DNA of 64,000 nt from Rhipicephalus microplus (Eukaryota; Arthropoda; Arachnida; Ixodida; Ixodidae). The notes beneath the pieces are model-generated. The model was not told the origin of the DNA, did not search any database, and worked only from the letters and a program-made list of their open reading frames with translations. The stretch is taken from the NCBI RefSeq assembly GCF_043290135.1, contig NW_027464588.1:6609501-6673500 (forward strand), written 5' to 3'. The stretch's first letter is position 1. Every line of letters begins with the position of its first letter. This document shows, piece after piece, positions 22,358 to 33,075 of the stretch. A program made the translations under genes and the position numbers.

Positions 22358-25040
22358 AGTGGGATCACTCTGTGCTCGAAACACTAATAAAACACAAAAC
22401 CAAAATACAACTCACGGATACTCATTCGTATGTAGATAACCATCTCCTCCATTTTGGGGAGGCCCGTTGCAGCCTCACAAATATATATGGCACCGACAAA
22501 ATCACAACTGCAAACTCCGCATGTGGATACTGGATCTCACCCAGAACGTGACCGAGTACCCAGCCCAGCTCGCCTACTCAAATTGAGTAGATCACTGTAA
22601 CACTGCCAGCAGGCAAATGTCCAGTCGCAATACATAGAAACTCCTCTGCAGTTTGATTGGTCCCACTTACACGTGAGGCGAAACGCAAAAACAACTGCAC
22701 CGAGCCTTTCACAACTTCCACGGATCCACAACACAACTAGCCCTCTCACTACGGGACCGATATCTTTGCATTTAGCAGGACACGTGAGGCTCCACGTATC
22801 GCTATGCAAGCAGAGAAAACTCGGCCCTGGTTGCTCCTTTCCAGTTACACGATCTTCGTGCCGCTCTAGCCAAAATGAGGAAAGGTACGGCTTCCCGACG
22901 AAACGAATTGCCGTTAAAATCCTGGCAAATCTTCTCGATGCAGCGCACCAGTCCCTTCTCGGCAAATAATGCGATCTGGCTCGGAAAAACATCCCTCCCA
23001 CTTCACTGGAAAACGTCTCTAGTAACCTTTATTCTAAAGCCAGGAAAATTAATCAACACTGAAAATCTCAGACCTATTTCTCTTCTTGTGCGGGTAAGCT
23101 AATGGAAACTATGATGAGGGATCGTGTCTCTCCCTTCTAGAAAGAGCTCCACATTTTCGCCGATCCTATGTATTGCTTCAGGCCCAAGAATTCTTTGCAC
23201 GACATACTCGTACAACTACTCCACGAAGTACTTAATCCCGTAAAACACCCCCACAATCACAAGATCATTCTAGCGCTTGACCTTAAGGAAGCCTTCGATG
23301 ACGTCAAGAACGAAATCATTCTAGCTCACCTAGGTGCCACCACTGCGGCGAGAACACCTTCAACTACATCCGAAACTCTCTTAATGACAGAGCTGCGTAC
23401 ATTTGTATTCGAAATCAGAAATACGGCTCATATCCCCTGGGCAAGTGAAGCACACCAAAGGGCACTGTGTTGTCGCCTCTGCTGTTCAACTTGGCTATGG
23501 TGCAGCTCCCGGCCCACTTGGCTGCTGTCGACGGGGTAAAGCATGTGCTTTATGCCGACGACATCACTCTGTGGGCTACAAAAGGATGCCTGGGTAGCAT
23601 GGAGGACCGCCTGACAACCGCAACTCATATAGTGAACGAATACGTGACGTATTGCGACCTCCAGTGTTCCCCACAGAAGTCTGAATTCGTGCACCTTCGG
23701 CCGTCCGTGAAGTGCACTTTGTCCATTAACCTTTCCCTGCATAGTGTACCTACTAATGAGGCACAGGAGATCTTCCTGTCCTTGGACTCCACATTCACAA
23801 ACACCGCAGAGTCGAGACAACACTTCACAAGCTGTGTAATTTTAGAGAACAGGTAAGCCACATCGTCCGCCGAGTCTCCAAAAAGCGAGGAAGTCTCGAA
23901 AGCAAGGATGCGCTTCGTCTCACACATGCTTTTGTCACTGATCGCATCTAGTATGCGACTCCATACCTGCACTTACGGAAGCACGATGAAGGTTTCTTGG
24001 GGGTCATTCTTTGCAAAATTGTCAAGAGAGCCCCAGATCTTTTTATCACTACTTCCAATGCAAAACTTCTTGCTTTGGGAGTGGTAAACGCCTATTAGGA
24101 GTTCGCGGGAGGCTCACCTAACAAATAAATACACGCGCCTGGCGCAGACCCCGTCAGGCAGACGACTCTTAGATCGCCTACACATTCGGCATGAATTCCA
24201 CACAGGGGAGCTGGTACGAGTGCCTGAACATTGGAAATACGCGATTCATGTTATACCCCTCCCCATCAATATGTCACGTGAGTCGCACGCTGGTCGTCGA
24301 GAGGCGTAGGATCGTGCTCTCCGGTGCCAATTCGGCTCTAAACAAAACGTATTTTACACGGACACCGCTGGCCCTTACCGTGGAGCTTGGTATACGGCTG
24401 CCGTGGTCCACCAACACAGCCAGGTGGATGATCTGTTATTCCGCGCAAGCAATGCTACCCATGCAGAAGAGGTGGCCATAGCTGTGGCTAGATCACACGA
24501 CAGTTGTAAAATTGTATTATCAGACTCCAAAGGAGCTTGCCGAAATTTTCAACTGGTATGAATCACACCCCTAGCTGCCAAAATTCTCAAATCTTGCCCG
24601 CGCGTAGGTTACCCCTTTCCCCATTCAGTAATCTGGACTCCTGGCCATCAGGGCCTCGCAGGCAATGAGGTGGCACACGCTGCTGCCCGCGCACTCGTTT
24701 TCTCGGGCCACTGCCTCGCCCACCAATGACCCCTGTGTTCTAGAAGAGAACTTTCCTCTTCTAACTTATAGAGAGATGATTACCCATTACCGGAACTCCC
24801 ACCGCCGTTTTCCTCCGCCCTGCAAACGACTCAGGAAGGCGGAGGAGAGAATTCTTCACCGGCTATTTACCGATACTTTACTGTAGCCGGCAGTGCTTAA
24901 ACGCTTTGACTCTTCCTTTTCCAGCCTCTGCCAGTGCTGTGAGGATGTAGCTGACACCTGCCACATGGTATGGGCATGCCAGCTTAATCCTTCTTTACGT
25001 CCGAATCCCACTAGAACCACTAGAAGCTGGTCTCCCTGAC
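22358..25040 (+). pseudogene. LINE reverse transcriptase and RNase H remnant
   Basis: This continues the split LINE. YVDNHLLHFW near 22430 matches the linker between endonuclease and RT in the intact ORF2. RT pieces follow: WKTSLVTFILKPGK and LRPISLL (about 23010-23090), LALDLKEAFDDV (about 23275) and VLYADDITLWATKG with an intact YADD at 23551-23562. RNase H pieces are at about 24350-24720 (VLSDSKGACRNF, IWTPGHQGLAGNE), and a final C..C...H...C motif (CQCCEDVADTCHMVWAC) lies near 24930. At least six shifts or stops separate the pieces. Confidence 0.8.
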
Positions 25041-26014
25041 AACCTCTGTTTTTAAAAAATGTTTACTACTTCTACTACTGCTAATACTATTACTAATGGC
25101 CTTCGGCAAAGCTCCTAAAGAAAGAAGGCATTACGTTTGCTTACAAGCCGGCCATTGCAATAAGTCCCCTTCTGCAGTAAACTAAGGAGCGTTCACCGAG
25201 ATGAACAGAGATATGGCGCCAGGTAGCATATACAGGATCTCTAATCACCGTGATATATGGACGCCACCTGGCAATGATTCCAAGAAACAAAGTGTTTTTA
25301 GAATGCAGAAACATGGTTAGGTGGCAGAATGATGTCGATTTACATAAAGTTCCTGAATGTCGGTGGGAAGCGCAGAAAACAACTACGTTTCCGCTCATAG
25401 AGTCACGTCGAAGGCGCAGCGTAAGAAGTATTGCCGTCTTTGCAAAGACATATCTATTCATTTTAAAAATATAGAAACACACTACATCTAACTTACGTTT
25501 TGATGTGTACCTAAAATTGCGTAATACTTGCTTTTCGCCTGCCGATGGTCACACATATGAATGCAGAAAGCCGATGAAGATGGCTGAACATTGACAAGAT
25601 GCCTAAAATTTTGCCCGTTGACTGAATATTGTCACTGACAGAAAATTTTGAATTATCGCGTTCAAGCATCGTCCACTGCAAGGCCTGCGAATGACCTGAA
25701 TGTCACCCTTGTTAAATGCCATTGTGAGGAACATGTCAATCAGTGATTGTTAAAGTACTCTGTGGAAATAGAGGAGTTGTCAAGTGAACCATCGCATGTA
25801 ATCATGTGGCGCCGATGAAGTTCCTTTCAGAAGTATTCCTAGAAACGCTACCTTCTTTGAAATAGCTCTACAGCACGCGCCTGCCTCACCTAGTTCTGAC
25901 ACCATGTTCACCGTTTAAGCTCGACCCGAACAAAATCACAGCCGGGCTTTTCGGGAAACATGACGCCCGTCTCATTTCACTCTAGTTTGGCCATGATATC
26001 CAAGAATAACTCCG
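25041..26014. other. Unassigned spacer between two LINE remnants
   Basis: It begins with a degenerate (TAC)n-like stretch (25060-25100) that may be the tail of the LINE. The rest is AT-rich, with a weak inverted pair near 25211-25270 (GGCGCCAGGTAG against CGCCACCTGG). No gene is recognisable. Confidence 0.4.
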
Positions 26015-26765
26015 CCGTACTATTCAATATTGTGGGGTGCGAACCGTAGCCCACATTCTGTGTTTGATCAGCTCTTCTGGCTGTTACACCACTACCTCAG
26101 AATATGCCTTTACTGTTATCAACAACTACGACAAATACTTCTTTCATCAGTGATTATGGGCATTTGTCGTCGGAATCGCCCCCTACCACGAAGCGCAAAC
26201 ATTAGTGCGTCCTCTAATTGGTCTCTAAGTAGGTCACCCTTTTCCCCGCGCACTAATATAGACTCTTTGTCATTAAAGCCTCGCAGGCAACGAGCCGGTG
26301 CACACTGCCACTCACGCACCCATTCCATGGGTCACTGCCTCGCCCACCATTGAGCCCTGTAATTTATAAGAGAGCCACGTCTCTCTAGACCTTAAGAGAA
26401 ATAATTACCAATTATCGGGACTCCCGCCACCGCTTTCCTGCAGCCTGGAAAAGACTCAAGCAGGTGCACGAGAGATATATTCTCCCTCTATTCATCAATA
26501 CGCTATAGCTACTGGGAGGGCTTGGGCATTTCAACACTACTTTTTTCGGCATCTGCCAATACTGTGCGGAGGTGGCTGACACATGATATGGACATGTCAG
26601 CTCGATCTTTGTTTGCCCCCGAACCCCTATTCAACCTGACAGGACTGGGGACGGCCCTGTTCAGCTTACAGGACCTACCTGTTTAACAAACCATGGTCCG
26701 GTGTGCCAGAACAGTGGCCGCAACCAGTGGCGTGCCTGACTAGTCACTCCACCTTGTACTGGAAA
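26015..26765 (+). pseudogene. I-like LINE 3' fragment (RNase H C-terminus and tail)
   Basis: From about 26270 the sequence parallels 24640-25030 of the split LINE: CGCAGGCAACGAG, TGGGTCACTGCCTCGCCCACCA, then ATTACCAATTATCGGGACTCC and a CX2C-type motif near 26560. It is a second, independent copy of the same subfamily and heavily mutated. The first 250 bp have no clear match inside the window. Confidence 0.65.
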
Positions 26766-27344
26766 GAAGCTGACCCACTCTAGGGTCTGATTTTTCTTGC
26801 AACTTCTTTTTTTAATGAATTTTTGTCACCATCATCACGTTAAACAATGATATAGCTTCCAAACACGAATAGTATATGAATATATACTTATATGAATATA
26901 CAATAAACATTCTACCACTTTTGTAAGAATTTGTTTTACTTTCGTGTTAAACAGTTTCCTAGGATTGAGAGATCAACCCTCTTTTATGCATCGGTCTTGT
27001 TGATGCCACGGTCACCAAAAGTGAATTTTCGGATTTGGTGAGATATTCAAGGGCTTCACCCTAAACTTGCATTGATGGTAGGAGATGTACTCACACTGAT
27101 AAAGCCAAATCAGAGTGCTTACATTTCCGTTTGGTTACTATCCATACAAGAAAGGAAAGAGACAAGAATAAATGAACGAAGTTGTGAAAATATTCCAAGA
27201 CTCGCGAAAACTGTATTGTACATTTTGCAAGTTTAAGACAATGCCGAGAAGCTTTCAAAATCACACACACATTGGTGAGATCTCAGTCACTGCCAACGCG
27301 TCTCTTTCTTTTGAGCGCTGACTAAATAAAGTACTCGTCACATA
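26766..27344. other. Unassigned spacer
   Basis: AT-rich non-coding sequence with a TATATGAATATA stretch near 26872-26905. Nothing recognisable. Confidence 0.4.
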
Positions 27345-28200
27345 TAATGAATTAGCGTAACATATACCAAACTAAATACCGAACTAAATGACTACATGAA
27401 ATATTGTCACATATACCAAAATTAGCATTACAGTACGCGAATAAATGAAAAATGATTTGACTCGTGCAAACATGATAATCATGAGATGCATGTCGTGTAA
27501 CAACATGACTACATGCCACACTTATAATGCGCTCGCGGCCGTTTCGATAGCTTCACATATGTCAATATTGGTATTACGTGACACCAATGAATGACGAAGG
27601 TATGTGACTGGTGCAAACATGTTAATCATGAGATACGTGTCGTGTAAGAACATGACCACTTGCCACACTCAAGGCGCCAATTCATTTCGATGTGACGCGG
27701 TGCGCATGCTCGCCGGCGTTCATTTCGTCACGTCACGCCGGCGTTGTCAAGCCAGGCACCAGTCCTGCCAAATACTCACAGGCGCGCGCTGCGCTGCGTT
27801 GCTTTGACGCATGCGCGTTTCAACGCGTCCGGCGTTCCTTCTTCATGAAAAGAGGGAGACGCGGTGTTGTCTGGGTAACGCATCGGCGCGAAATGCAGCA
27901 TGTCGCATTTCACGCCAATGATAATCCTGACACGCATGTCATGTAAGAACATGACAACATACCACGCTCACAGCGTGCTTGCGGCCGTTTCGCCAGCTCT
28001 ATGTATCATAATTTTGGTGTCACGTGACGCGAATAGATGAAGAAGATAAACGACACACCCAAACATGATAATTATGAGACGGAAATCATGTATGGTATCA
28101 CTTACCTCCACCTCGTAACGTTCTGCTGATTTTAAAGTGTCATATAACATTTCTCATTCGTGCTTCGCATAAAATCGATTTCCAGTGTACGTGGGATCTG
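27345..28200 (+). repeat. Composite repeat copy 3, shortened
   Basis: It contains diverged 147-bp units (about 27360-27670), part of the GC-rich module (27670-27910), then directly two more units and the hairpin end (28130-28200, ending GTACGTGGGATCTGAC). The microsatellite end and much of the GC-rich module are missing. The module here shows the uninterrupted sequence around the sites where the LINE and the MITE entered copy 1. Confidence 0.7.
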
Positions 28201-28649
28201 ACAATTATTTTACGGTAGCCTATATCGCCCTAGAAATCTTTAACTTTTTGTTGCATCAGCATACCAACAGAGAAAACTAGTTGGATCTACCTTTCTCTCG
28301 TAGAACACCCGTCAAAGGTTAGCTTCAGATGAGCTTCACTTTTACAAGTTCGAGAAGAAGTTACTTGAACCATGTATGGCCTTGCTGAGGCCACAGCTGG
28401 AGAGAAAGTTGCTCTAAAGTGAATCTCATCAATACAGAATCACTCAGCAGCAAAACAGTGCTCAGTCTTTAAACGCCGATAGGCGTAACAGAAATTCCGC
28501 TATAATTTGAAAAGAACAAATAAAAAACTAAAAACCTGGCTTGAAGTTTTTTTTGCAAAATTCAAACACTGTATATCTCACTATCCAACCCCTTAGGACA
28601 AGGCTCACATCTTACGTTCTCTACGTATGTCTATGCAACGAAAGCGTCG

Positions 28650-28651
<2 letters not shown>
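28201..28651. other. Unassigned spacer
   Basis: AT-rich sequence with no recognisable gene or repeat, up to the start of the (TA)n tract. Confidence 0.4.

Positions 28652-28731
<80 letters not shown>
28652..28731. repeat. (TA)n microsatellite
   Basis: About 40 AT units directly abutting the 5' LTR of the gag-only element. Frames through it give only alternating Ile-Tyr and are not genes. Confidence 0.98.
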
Positions 28732-28734
<3 letters not shown>

Positions 28735-28835
28735 CGTATCAAGTGATGGTTAGTAGAGGTAGAGAAGGAAGAAGTGCAGAGTAGAATAAACATAAAGTAT
28801 GAGCCAAGCCACGTCACCCAGTCATCATAGCGTCA
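28732..28835 (+). repeat. 5' LTR of the gag-only element
   Basis: A 104-bp direct repeat of 30755-30858 with TG...CA ends and an internal AATAAA. Confidence 0.93.
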
Positions 28836-28964
28836 CACAAGTCGAGAGGATGAAGACCTCCTTGCCCCTTCATCAGTCGCTCATCATCGACGCAGTTCCC
28901 CAAAAGACGCCCTGACTGTACATTGACTACTGAATCATCGCCTAGGAGGACAACGACCAGCACC

Positions 28965-30593
28965 ATGACAGAACCATCGGCTGACCTCGACATCCCCAAG
29001 TACACCGGATCAGCGGACGACGGACCCGTGCAGGACTGGTTCAACCTGTTCGAACTCCACGCTACCGCTGCATCCTGGTCGGAACGGGAGATAATCATCA
29101 ACTTCACCGACTACATCTCCGGTGAGGCATTCAAGTTTTACCTGACACACATATTCGAAAACGACGAATCATGGCAAAAGACCAGGGAAGAGATGATTAC
29201 ACGTTTCAAAGAATACGATGAAGACCTGTTCATACCTCATCAGCGGAAGGCTTTTCAACTGACCCATCACCGTTACGCGAAGTCTTCCCGCAGTAAGCCT
29301 ATTTTCCAAACGAGATCTCAGAGAAAATATACCACCATTGTACCATCATATGACTCTTCCGAAAAAACGTCACGCATTCGAACACCGACTGGTAACGTGC
29401 ACGTCGCATTAGACAAGGTAAAGCGTCCGTATACCAAAAGAAATCTAGAAAATTTCTCCAAAAAACTGAACCTAAACCTGCCTTTCCCATGTGCAATGAA
29501 ATCGGCATTTTCAACGTGTTCACTGCACCACAACACTTCAGATTTTACAGAACCACCCAAATGCCTTGATGCATCGTGTCACACACAAGGCCCAAACGGT
29601 TTCGAGCGTGTGACAGAATTTACGTGTGACGAGCTGGTGAATCCTCGCAATACCAGCCCCCACCCTGACGTTCGCGACCAGGGTCGTTCGACAGACACTG
29701 TCAGCCTAACTACGCTGCAAAAAGAAAAACATACGCCATCAGAACCACCTGAAGCCGTGTCTGTTGTGCTCTCATCGTCAAGTGACAACACACATGTGAG
29801 TCAAAGCACTGCAGGAATTTTGAATCCACCAACGCCGGTGCATTGTCAACTGACAGAAGCATTTACAATCAAGGATGACTCACAACCATCCTGGGAGCGT
29901 TCTCATCAGCCTGTCACGCTGCTTTCATCGCAGGACAAGCCTAGCAGTACAGTGTCGACTACCGACAATCTACTGATCACATCACCATCTAAAGAAAAAC
30001 AGACTCATGTTCGTGAAAGAGGCCCATCTGACGAACTTTCACAAGAAGACGAGCAATTTCAACAAAGGCAAATCCACGAACTCCAAGAACTGCAACGGCT
30101 ACTCGAACAAGAACAACGATCAAGTGAAGCCTCCTCACGAGTGCACTTGTGGCTGAAAGGTCATCAGAGACAACATCAATTAAAGAAGCAAAGACGAAGT
30201 CGATGCCTAAGCCATCTTCGCAGAAAGCAACCTCGACAAAATTTCCTGCACCAGTTCTCAAAGCCATGTCTGCAATCCAACAAATTGAGAGAACGCCACA
30301 GAAAGTTACGAAAGAGACATGAAGCTACTACGTATACAACGGAGAAAAAAAGACATCGTCCCATCATCCTCGGTTCTCACGCGCGCCGACTTGAAGCAAA
30401 GCATCTATTGCCACGACGACGCTGGATCCGATGCCAAATACATCCGTCAAATCAATGCTACACAGATTTCAAGCCTTGTTCGTTCTTCACAAGACCTCAA
30501 GTGATGTCATCATCAGAGCAGATGTGCAGGGCGGGGTTATGCTATCCTGGGCGCAACACCCAGCCTCGTCCACCAGAGTTACCCTGTATTTGA
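28965..30593 (+). CDS. Gag-like protein of a non-autonomous LTR element
   Basis: The start chosen is ATG 28965 (ACCATGA, good context); the frame is open upstream but without an ATG. The N-terminus IPKYTGSADDGPVQDWFNLFE, with SWSEREIIINFTDYISGEA and SWQKTREEMITRFKEYDED following (about residues 10-85), has the pattern of a Ty3/gypsy Gag domain. The remainder is low-complexity Ser/Thr/Pro-rich, then a Glu/Gln-rich helix likely to be a coiled coil (about residues 365-400), then a basic tail. No zinc knuckle is present. From about 30140 the +2 frame looks more natural (KAMSAIQQIERTPQK) for some 130 nt, so a frameshift may have altered the C-terminus. The role, packaging of element RNA, is inferred from the domain. 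Confidence 0.7.
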   Translation: MTEPSADLDIPKYTGSADDGPVQDWFNLFELHATAASWSEREIIINFTDYISGEAFKFYLTHIFENDESWQKTREEMITRFKEYDEDLFIPHQRKAFQLTHHRYAKSSRSKPIFQTRSQRKYTTIVPSYDSSEKTSRIRTPTGNVHVALDKVKRPYTKRNLENFSKKLNLNLPFPCAMKSAFSTCSLHHNTSDFTEPPKCLDASCHTQGPNGFERVTEFTCDELVNPRNTSPHPDVRDQGRSTDTVSLTTLQKEKHTPSEPPEAVSVVLSSSSDNTHVSQSTAGILNPPTPVHCQLTEAFTIKDDSQPSWERSHQPVTLLSSQDKPSSTVSTTDNLLITSPSKEKQTHVRERGPSDELSQEDEQFQQRQIHELQELQRLLEQEQRSSEASSRVHLWLKGHQRQHQLKKQRRSRCLSHLRRKQPRQNFLHQFSKPCLQSNKLRERHRKLRKRHEATTYTTEKKRHRPIILGSHARRLEAKHLLPRRRWIRCQIHPSNQCYTDFKPCSFFTRPQVMSSSEQMCRAGLCYPGRNTQPRPPELPCI

Positions 30594-30736
30594 CCGGACA
30601 GCTGCCCTCTGCTGTGAATGTGAAGCTTTTGTGCAAGATAAGAAACTGCTTTATGAAATCGAACTACCGTGCATTTTGACATTCTTCACTTTATGCTTTT
30701 TGTTGTTTTGTTGATTGTAACGTGCTCATTCTTTCA

Positions 30737-30750
30737 GGGGGAGGGGGAAT
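30737..30750 (+). promoter_or_regulatory. Polypurine tract of the gag-only element
   Basis: AGGGGGAGGGGGAA ends four bases before the 3' LTR, the position expected for plus-strand priming. Confidence 0.8.
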
Positions 30751-30754
30751 CGTG

Positions 30755-30855
30755 TGACGTATCAAGTGATGGTTGGTAGAGGTAGAGAAGGAAGAAGTGC
30801 AGAGTAGAATAAACATAGAGTATGAGCCAAGCCACGTCACCCAGTCATCATAGCG

Positions 30856-30858
<3 letters not shown>
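30755..30858 (+). repeat. 3' LTR of the gag-only element
   Basis: A 104-bp direct repeat of the 5' LTR, followed at once by (TA)n to 30893, the other half of the target tract. Confidence 0.93.
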
Positions 30859-30893
<35 letters not shown>

Positions 30894-30899
<6 letters not shown>

Positions 30900-32335
30900 G
30901 TCAGCGTCGAGCTACGCTTACCTTTGCTTTCTTTGTCTTTTTGGCATCTTGTTCGCACATCCTCGCGCTCTAGTATACTACATCATAAGAGGTCGCACGA
31001 CACTCCGTACTTATGGACGCTGTTGGTATTCACAATTTCTCTGATAGGGGTATTCTTAGAGTCAAAAGTGGCTGGGGTCATGGGTGTAGAGGGGTGGGGG
31101 TGCGGAATTTTTACTTCAGCCTTTCTTGTGTGCGCGTATACACAAAAGTGTAGCACCTCCTACTACCCTTATATAATCCGCGATACGCTCCAGACGTGTG
31201 AGTATTCCTTAAACCTTATCATATTATCGTAAAGTTACAGGCACTTGCCTCCTGAATCGTGCATGGCAATTTCGCTTCACCATACCACCCGTCAGAACTA
31301 TGCGATGGATCTTTATCACGTAAAAAGTAAACGCTGCAAATCTATAACCGTGTAGTCGGTGAAACTACCGTCTTTACTGCTTCCAGGATAGAGAGTATGT
31401 TCGCTCAATTTACCGAGGCCGCACCCCACTGCCCAAGAAGCCTGTCGTGCTGGAACATCTCAAACTTTGACTTTGTTTGCAAGAAAACGTTTCCTACGCC
31501 AGTGGTTATGTCGTTGGTGCCGCTTTCAAAATGATGCGCGCTCGGCTTGCAACATCGTAGAGTTCTCGCTAAAGTAAGAAAAGGTCCTCCGCATAACATG
31601 GTCCTTTTTCCTGGATACGAAAGAGCGTGTCATCTTCTCTGATTGTGAATGCTGGTTCTTGAAGGAGCAGCCGCTGTCAGGGTGACACCGACACTCAGAA
31701 GGCTGAGACGGTGGGCTGCATTTTATAGGCATTACGTGAATCTGCGCTGATTGTCAGACCTCTTCAGAAACATTTATTGTCACAGATGTCAATAAAATTT
31801 AAACAGAACATTTTTTTCTTATACATACAAGAACGATGATGACAAAACAGAGCTATCATACATTCTCTTTCATTGCTCCTATTTACTTCAAAATCTGAAC
31901 ATATATATTAATATTGATTCAGCTGCAACGCATATTGCTGCAAAGACAACAGTACTTGAGACAGGAATACAAATGGCCACGTTGACGAACGCACATCTTG
32001 CAAGCCCCGCAATAGTGTTCAAGAAGCCTTGCACATCTTGCATTGTGACAAGGCGGAATACTGTTATCCGAAGAGAACAGATTTTTGTTGACGTACTTAC
32101 CCTTCTAAAAAGGCACAATCGTTCCCAACTTTTTCCGAGTATGGTTCGGTATTTTGTCAATTTATTTTCTCCACCTATACGTCGCTGGAAATGGCATCAC
32201 ATCTTCTGTGGCTATTGTAAATACCTAATTTTCAGGGCATACACAACCATCTAAGTTGTGCAAAATACTGAGGAGCACAAGGTTTTGATCTCACGAATTT
32301 TCTTCTTTTTCTCAGGGACGAAATCAACGGATGGA
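30894..32335. other. Unassigned spacer
   Basis: About 1.4 kb without a recognisable domain. Several frames of 60-115 codons exist on both strands, but none has repeat or domain support. No SINE or composite unit is visible. Confidence 0.4.
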
Positions 32336-33075
32336 CGTGTCTCTTTATTTGCATAAAATATTCACAGATGGATGGAGAAAAGCTTGTATTCATGCAGGCC
32401 GTATGGGTATACTCCTCGTTGGGTGGGGCCTTTAGTTCAGGGTGCCGTTGGCTCGCGCCACTTCCCATGGCCGCTGGATTACCTGAGGTCGCTCTTGCGG
32501 CTATGAGCTGGTCAGCGAAGTCTCTAGGAGGAATGTGACGGTGAAGGAGTGTGGCGGTGGCCCAGTGGTTATCAACATTCTAAGGTGCAGTGCTATACCG
32601 TGGGCTTCACTCCATATTAGTGCCGCATGTGGGATAATATGTGGGGTGGAGGACATACATGATGTAAAGGCAGGAGAATGAACTAGTATGAAGCTGCCGC
32701 CGAGCAACAGCGTGCTCTCAGTTGAGGTAATTGTGTAGTGGTGGGAAGTGCATACGGCTTTATGGGTAGTACTGAATTTTGTCAGTGACGTTTATTGCTT
32801 CGTTTGATGCATCGATCGCCAGTGTTGGACAGCTCTTGCGATGGCGCCCGGTTTGTAAGCTTTCAAGCTACCGCATTAGCGCATTCATTGCCATAGAGAG
32901 GGGCATGTTCAGCTGTCCAAGCGATGCGCACCCTATGTGAAAAAGTGGGGTGTGCAGTTGTCAGGTTACGGTGTGTGTTGGGTGTGACCAATACATGTGC
33001 AATATTCCGAAAGGCAGTTTTTGAATCAGTAAACACTGTGATTTGTTCAAAGGTTAAAGTTGAAAGGTTATTGGA
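32336..33075 (-). pseudogene. I-like LINE 3' fragment (RNase H and tail), minus strand
   Basis: Reading the minus strand from about 33060, a clean frame gives ITVFTDSKTAFRNIAHV and then VRIAWTAEHAPLYGNE, the Asp and WTxxHxxxxGNE blocks of a retroelement RNase H. Degenerate C-terminal coding follows. The 3' region near 32410-32470 parallels the 3' region of the LINE at 640-6683 (GGGCCTTTAGTTCAGGG against GGGCCCTTAGTCCAGGG). The fragment is 5'-truncated and old. Confidence 0.75.

Larger units (their letters stand above)
11870..25040 (+). mobile_element. Decayed I-like LINE split by three later insertions
   Basis: Three separated pieces belong to one LINE: about 11870-14047 (ORF1 and the first part of the endonuclease), 19404-19945 (rest of the endonuclease) and 22358-25040 (RT, RNase H, C-terminal Cys motif). 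The endonuclease reading continues from NCSGF at about 13860 across the Ruka/gypsy insertion to HILNIYCKP and VGGFNAP after 19500, which shows continuity. Multiple stops and shifts make it non-functional. Its layout is that of the 640-6683 element, but the sequence is clearly diverged, so it is an older or different subfamily. The 5' and 3' edges are approximate. Confidence 0.85.
28732..30858 (+). mobile_element. Non-autonomous LTR retrotransposon carrying only a gag-like gene
   Basis: Two 104-bp LTRs (28732-28835 and 30755-30858) begin TGACGTATCAAG and end AGCGTCA, and differ at two A/G sites. A strong polypurine tract, AGGGGGAGGGGGAA (30737-30750), lies just before the 3' LTR. The internal region has one long frame and no protease, RT or integrase. 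(TA)n on both sides means the element landed in a TA tract, so the target duplication cannot be delimited. Each LTR holds AGAATAAACATA, with an AATAAA signal. No TGG-type primer site is evident after the 5' LTR. Confidence 0.88.

Noticed and set aside
28923..28964. Upstream extension of the gag-like gene to 28923
   Set aside because: The codon there is TTG; the first ATG in good context is at 28965.
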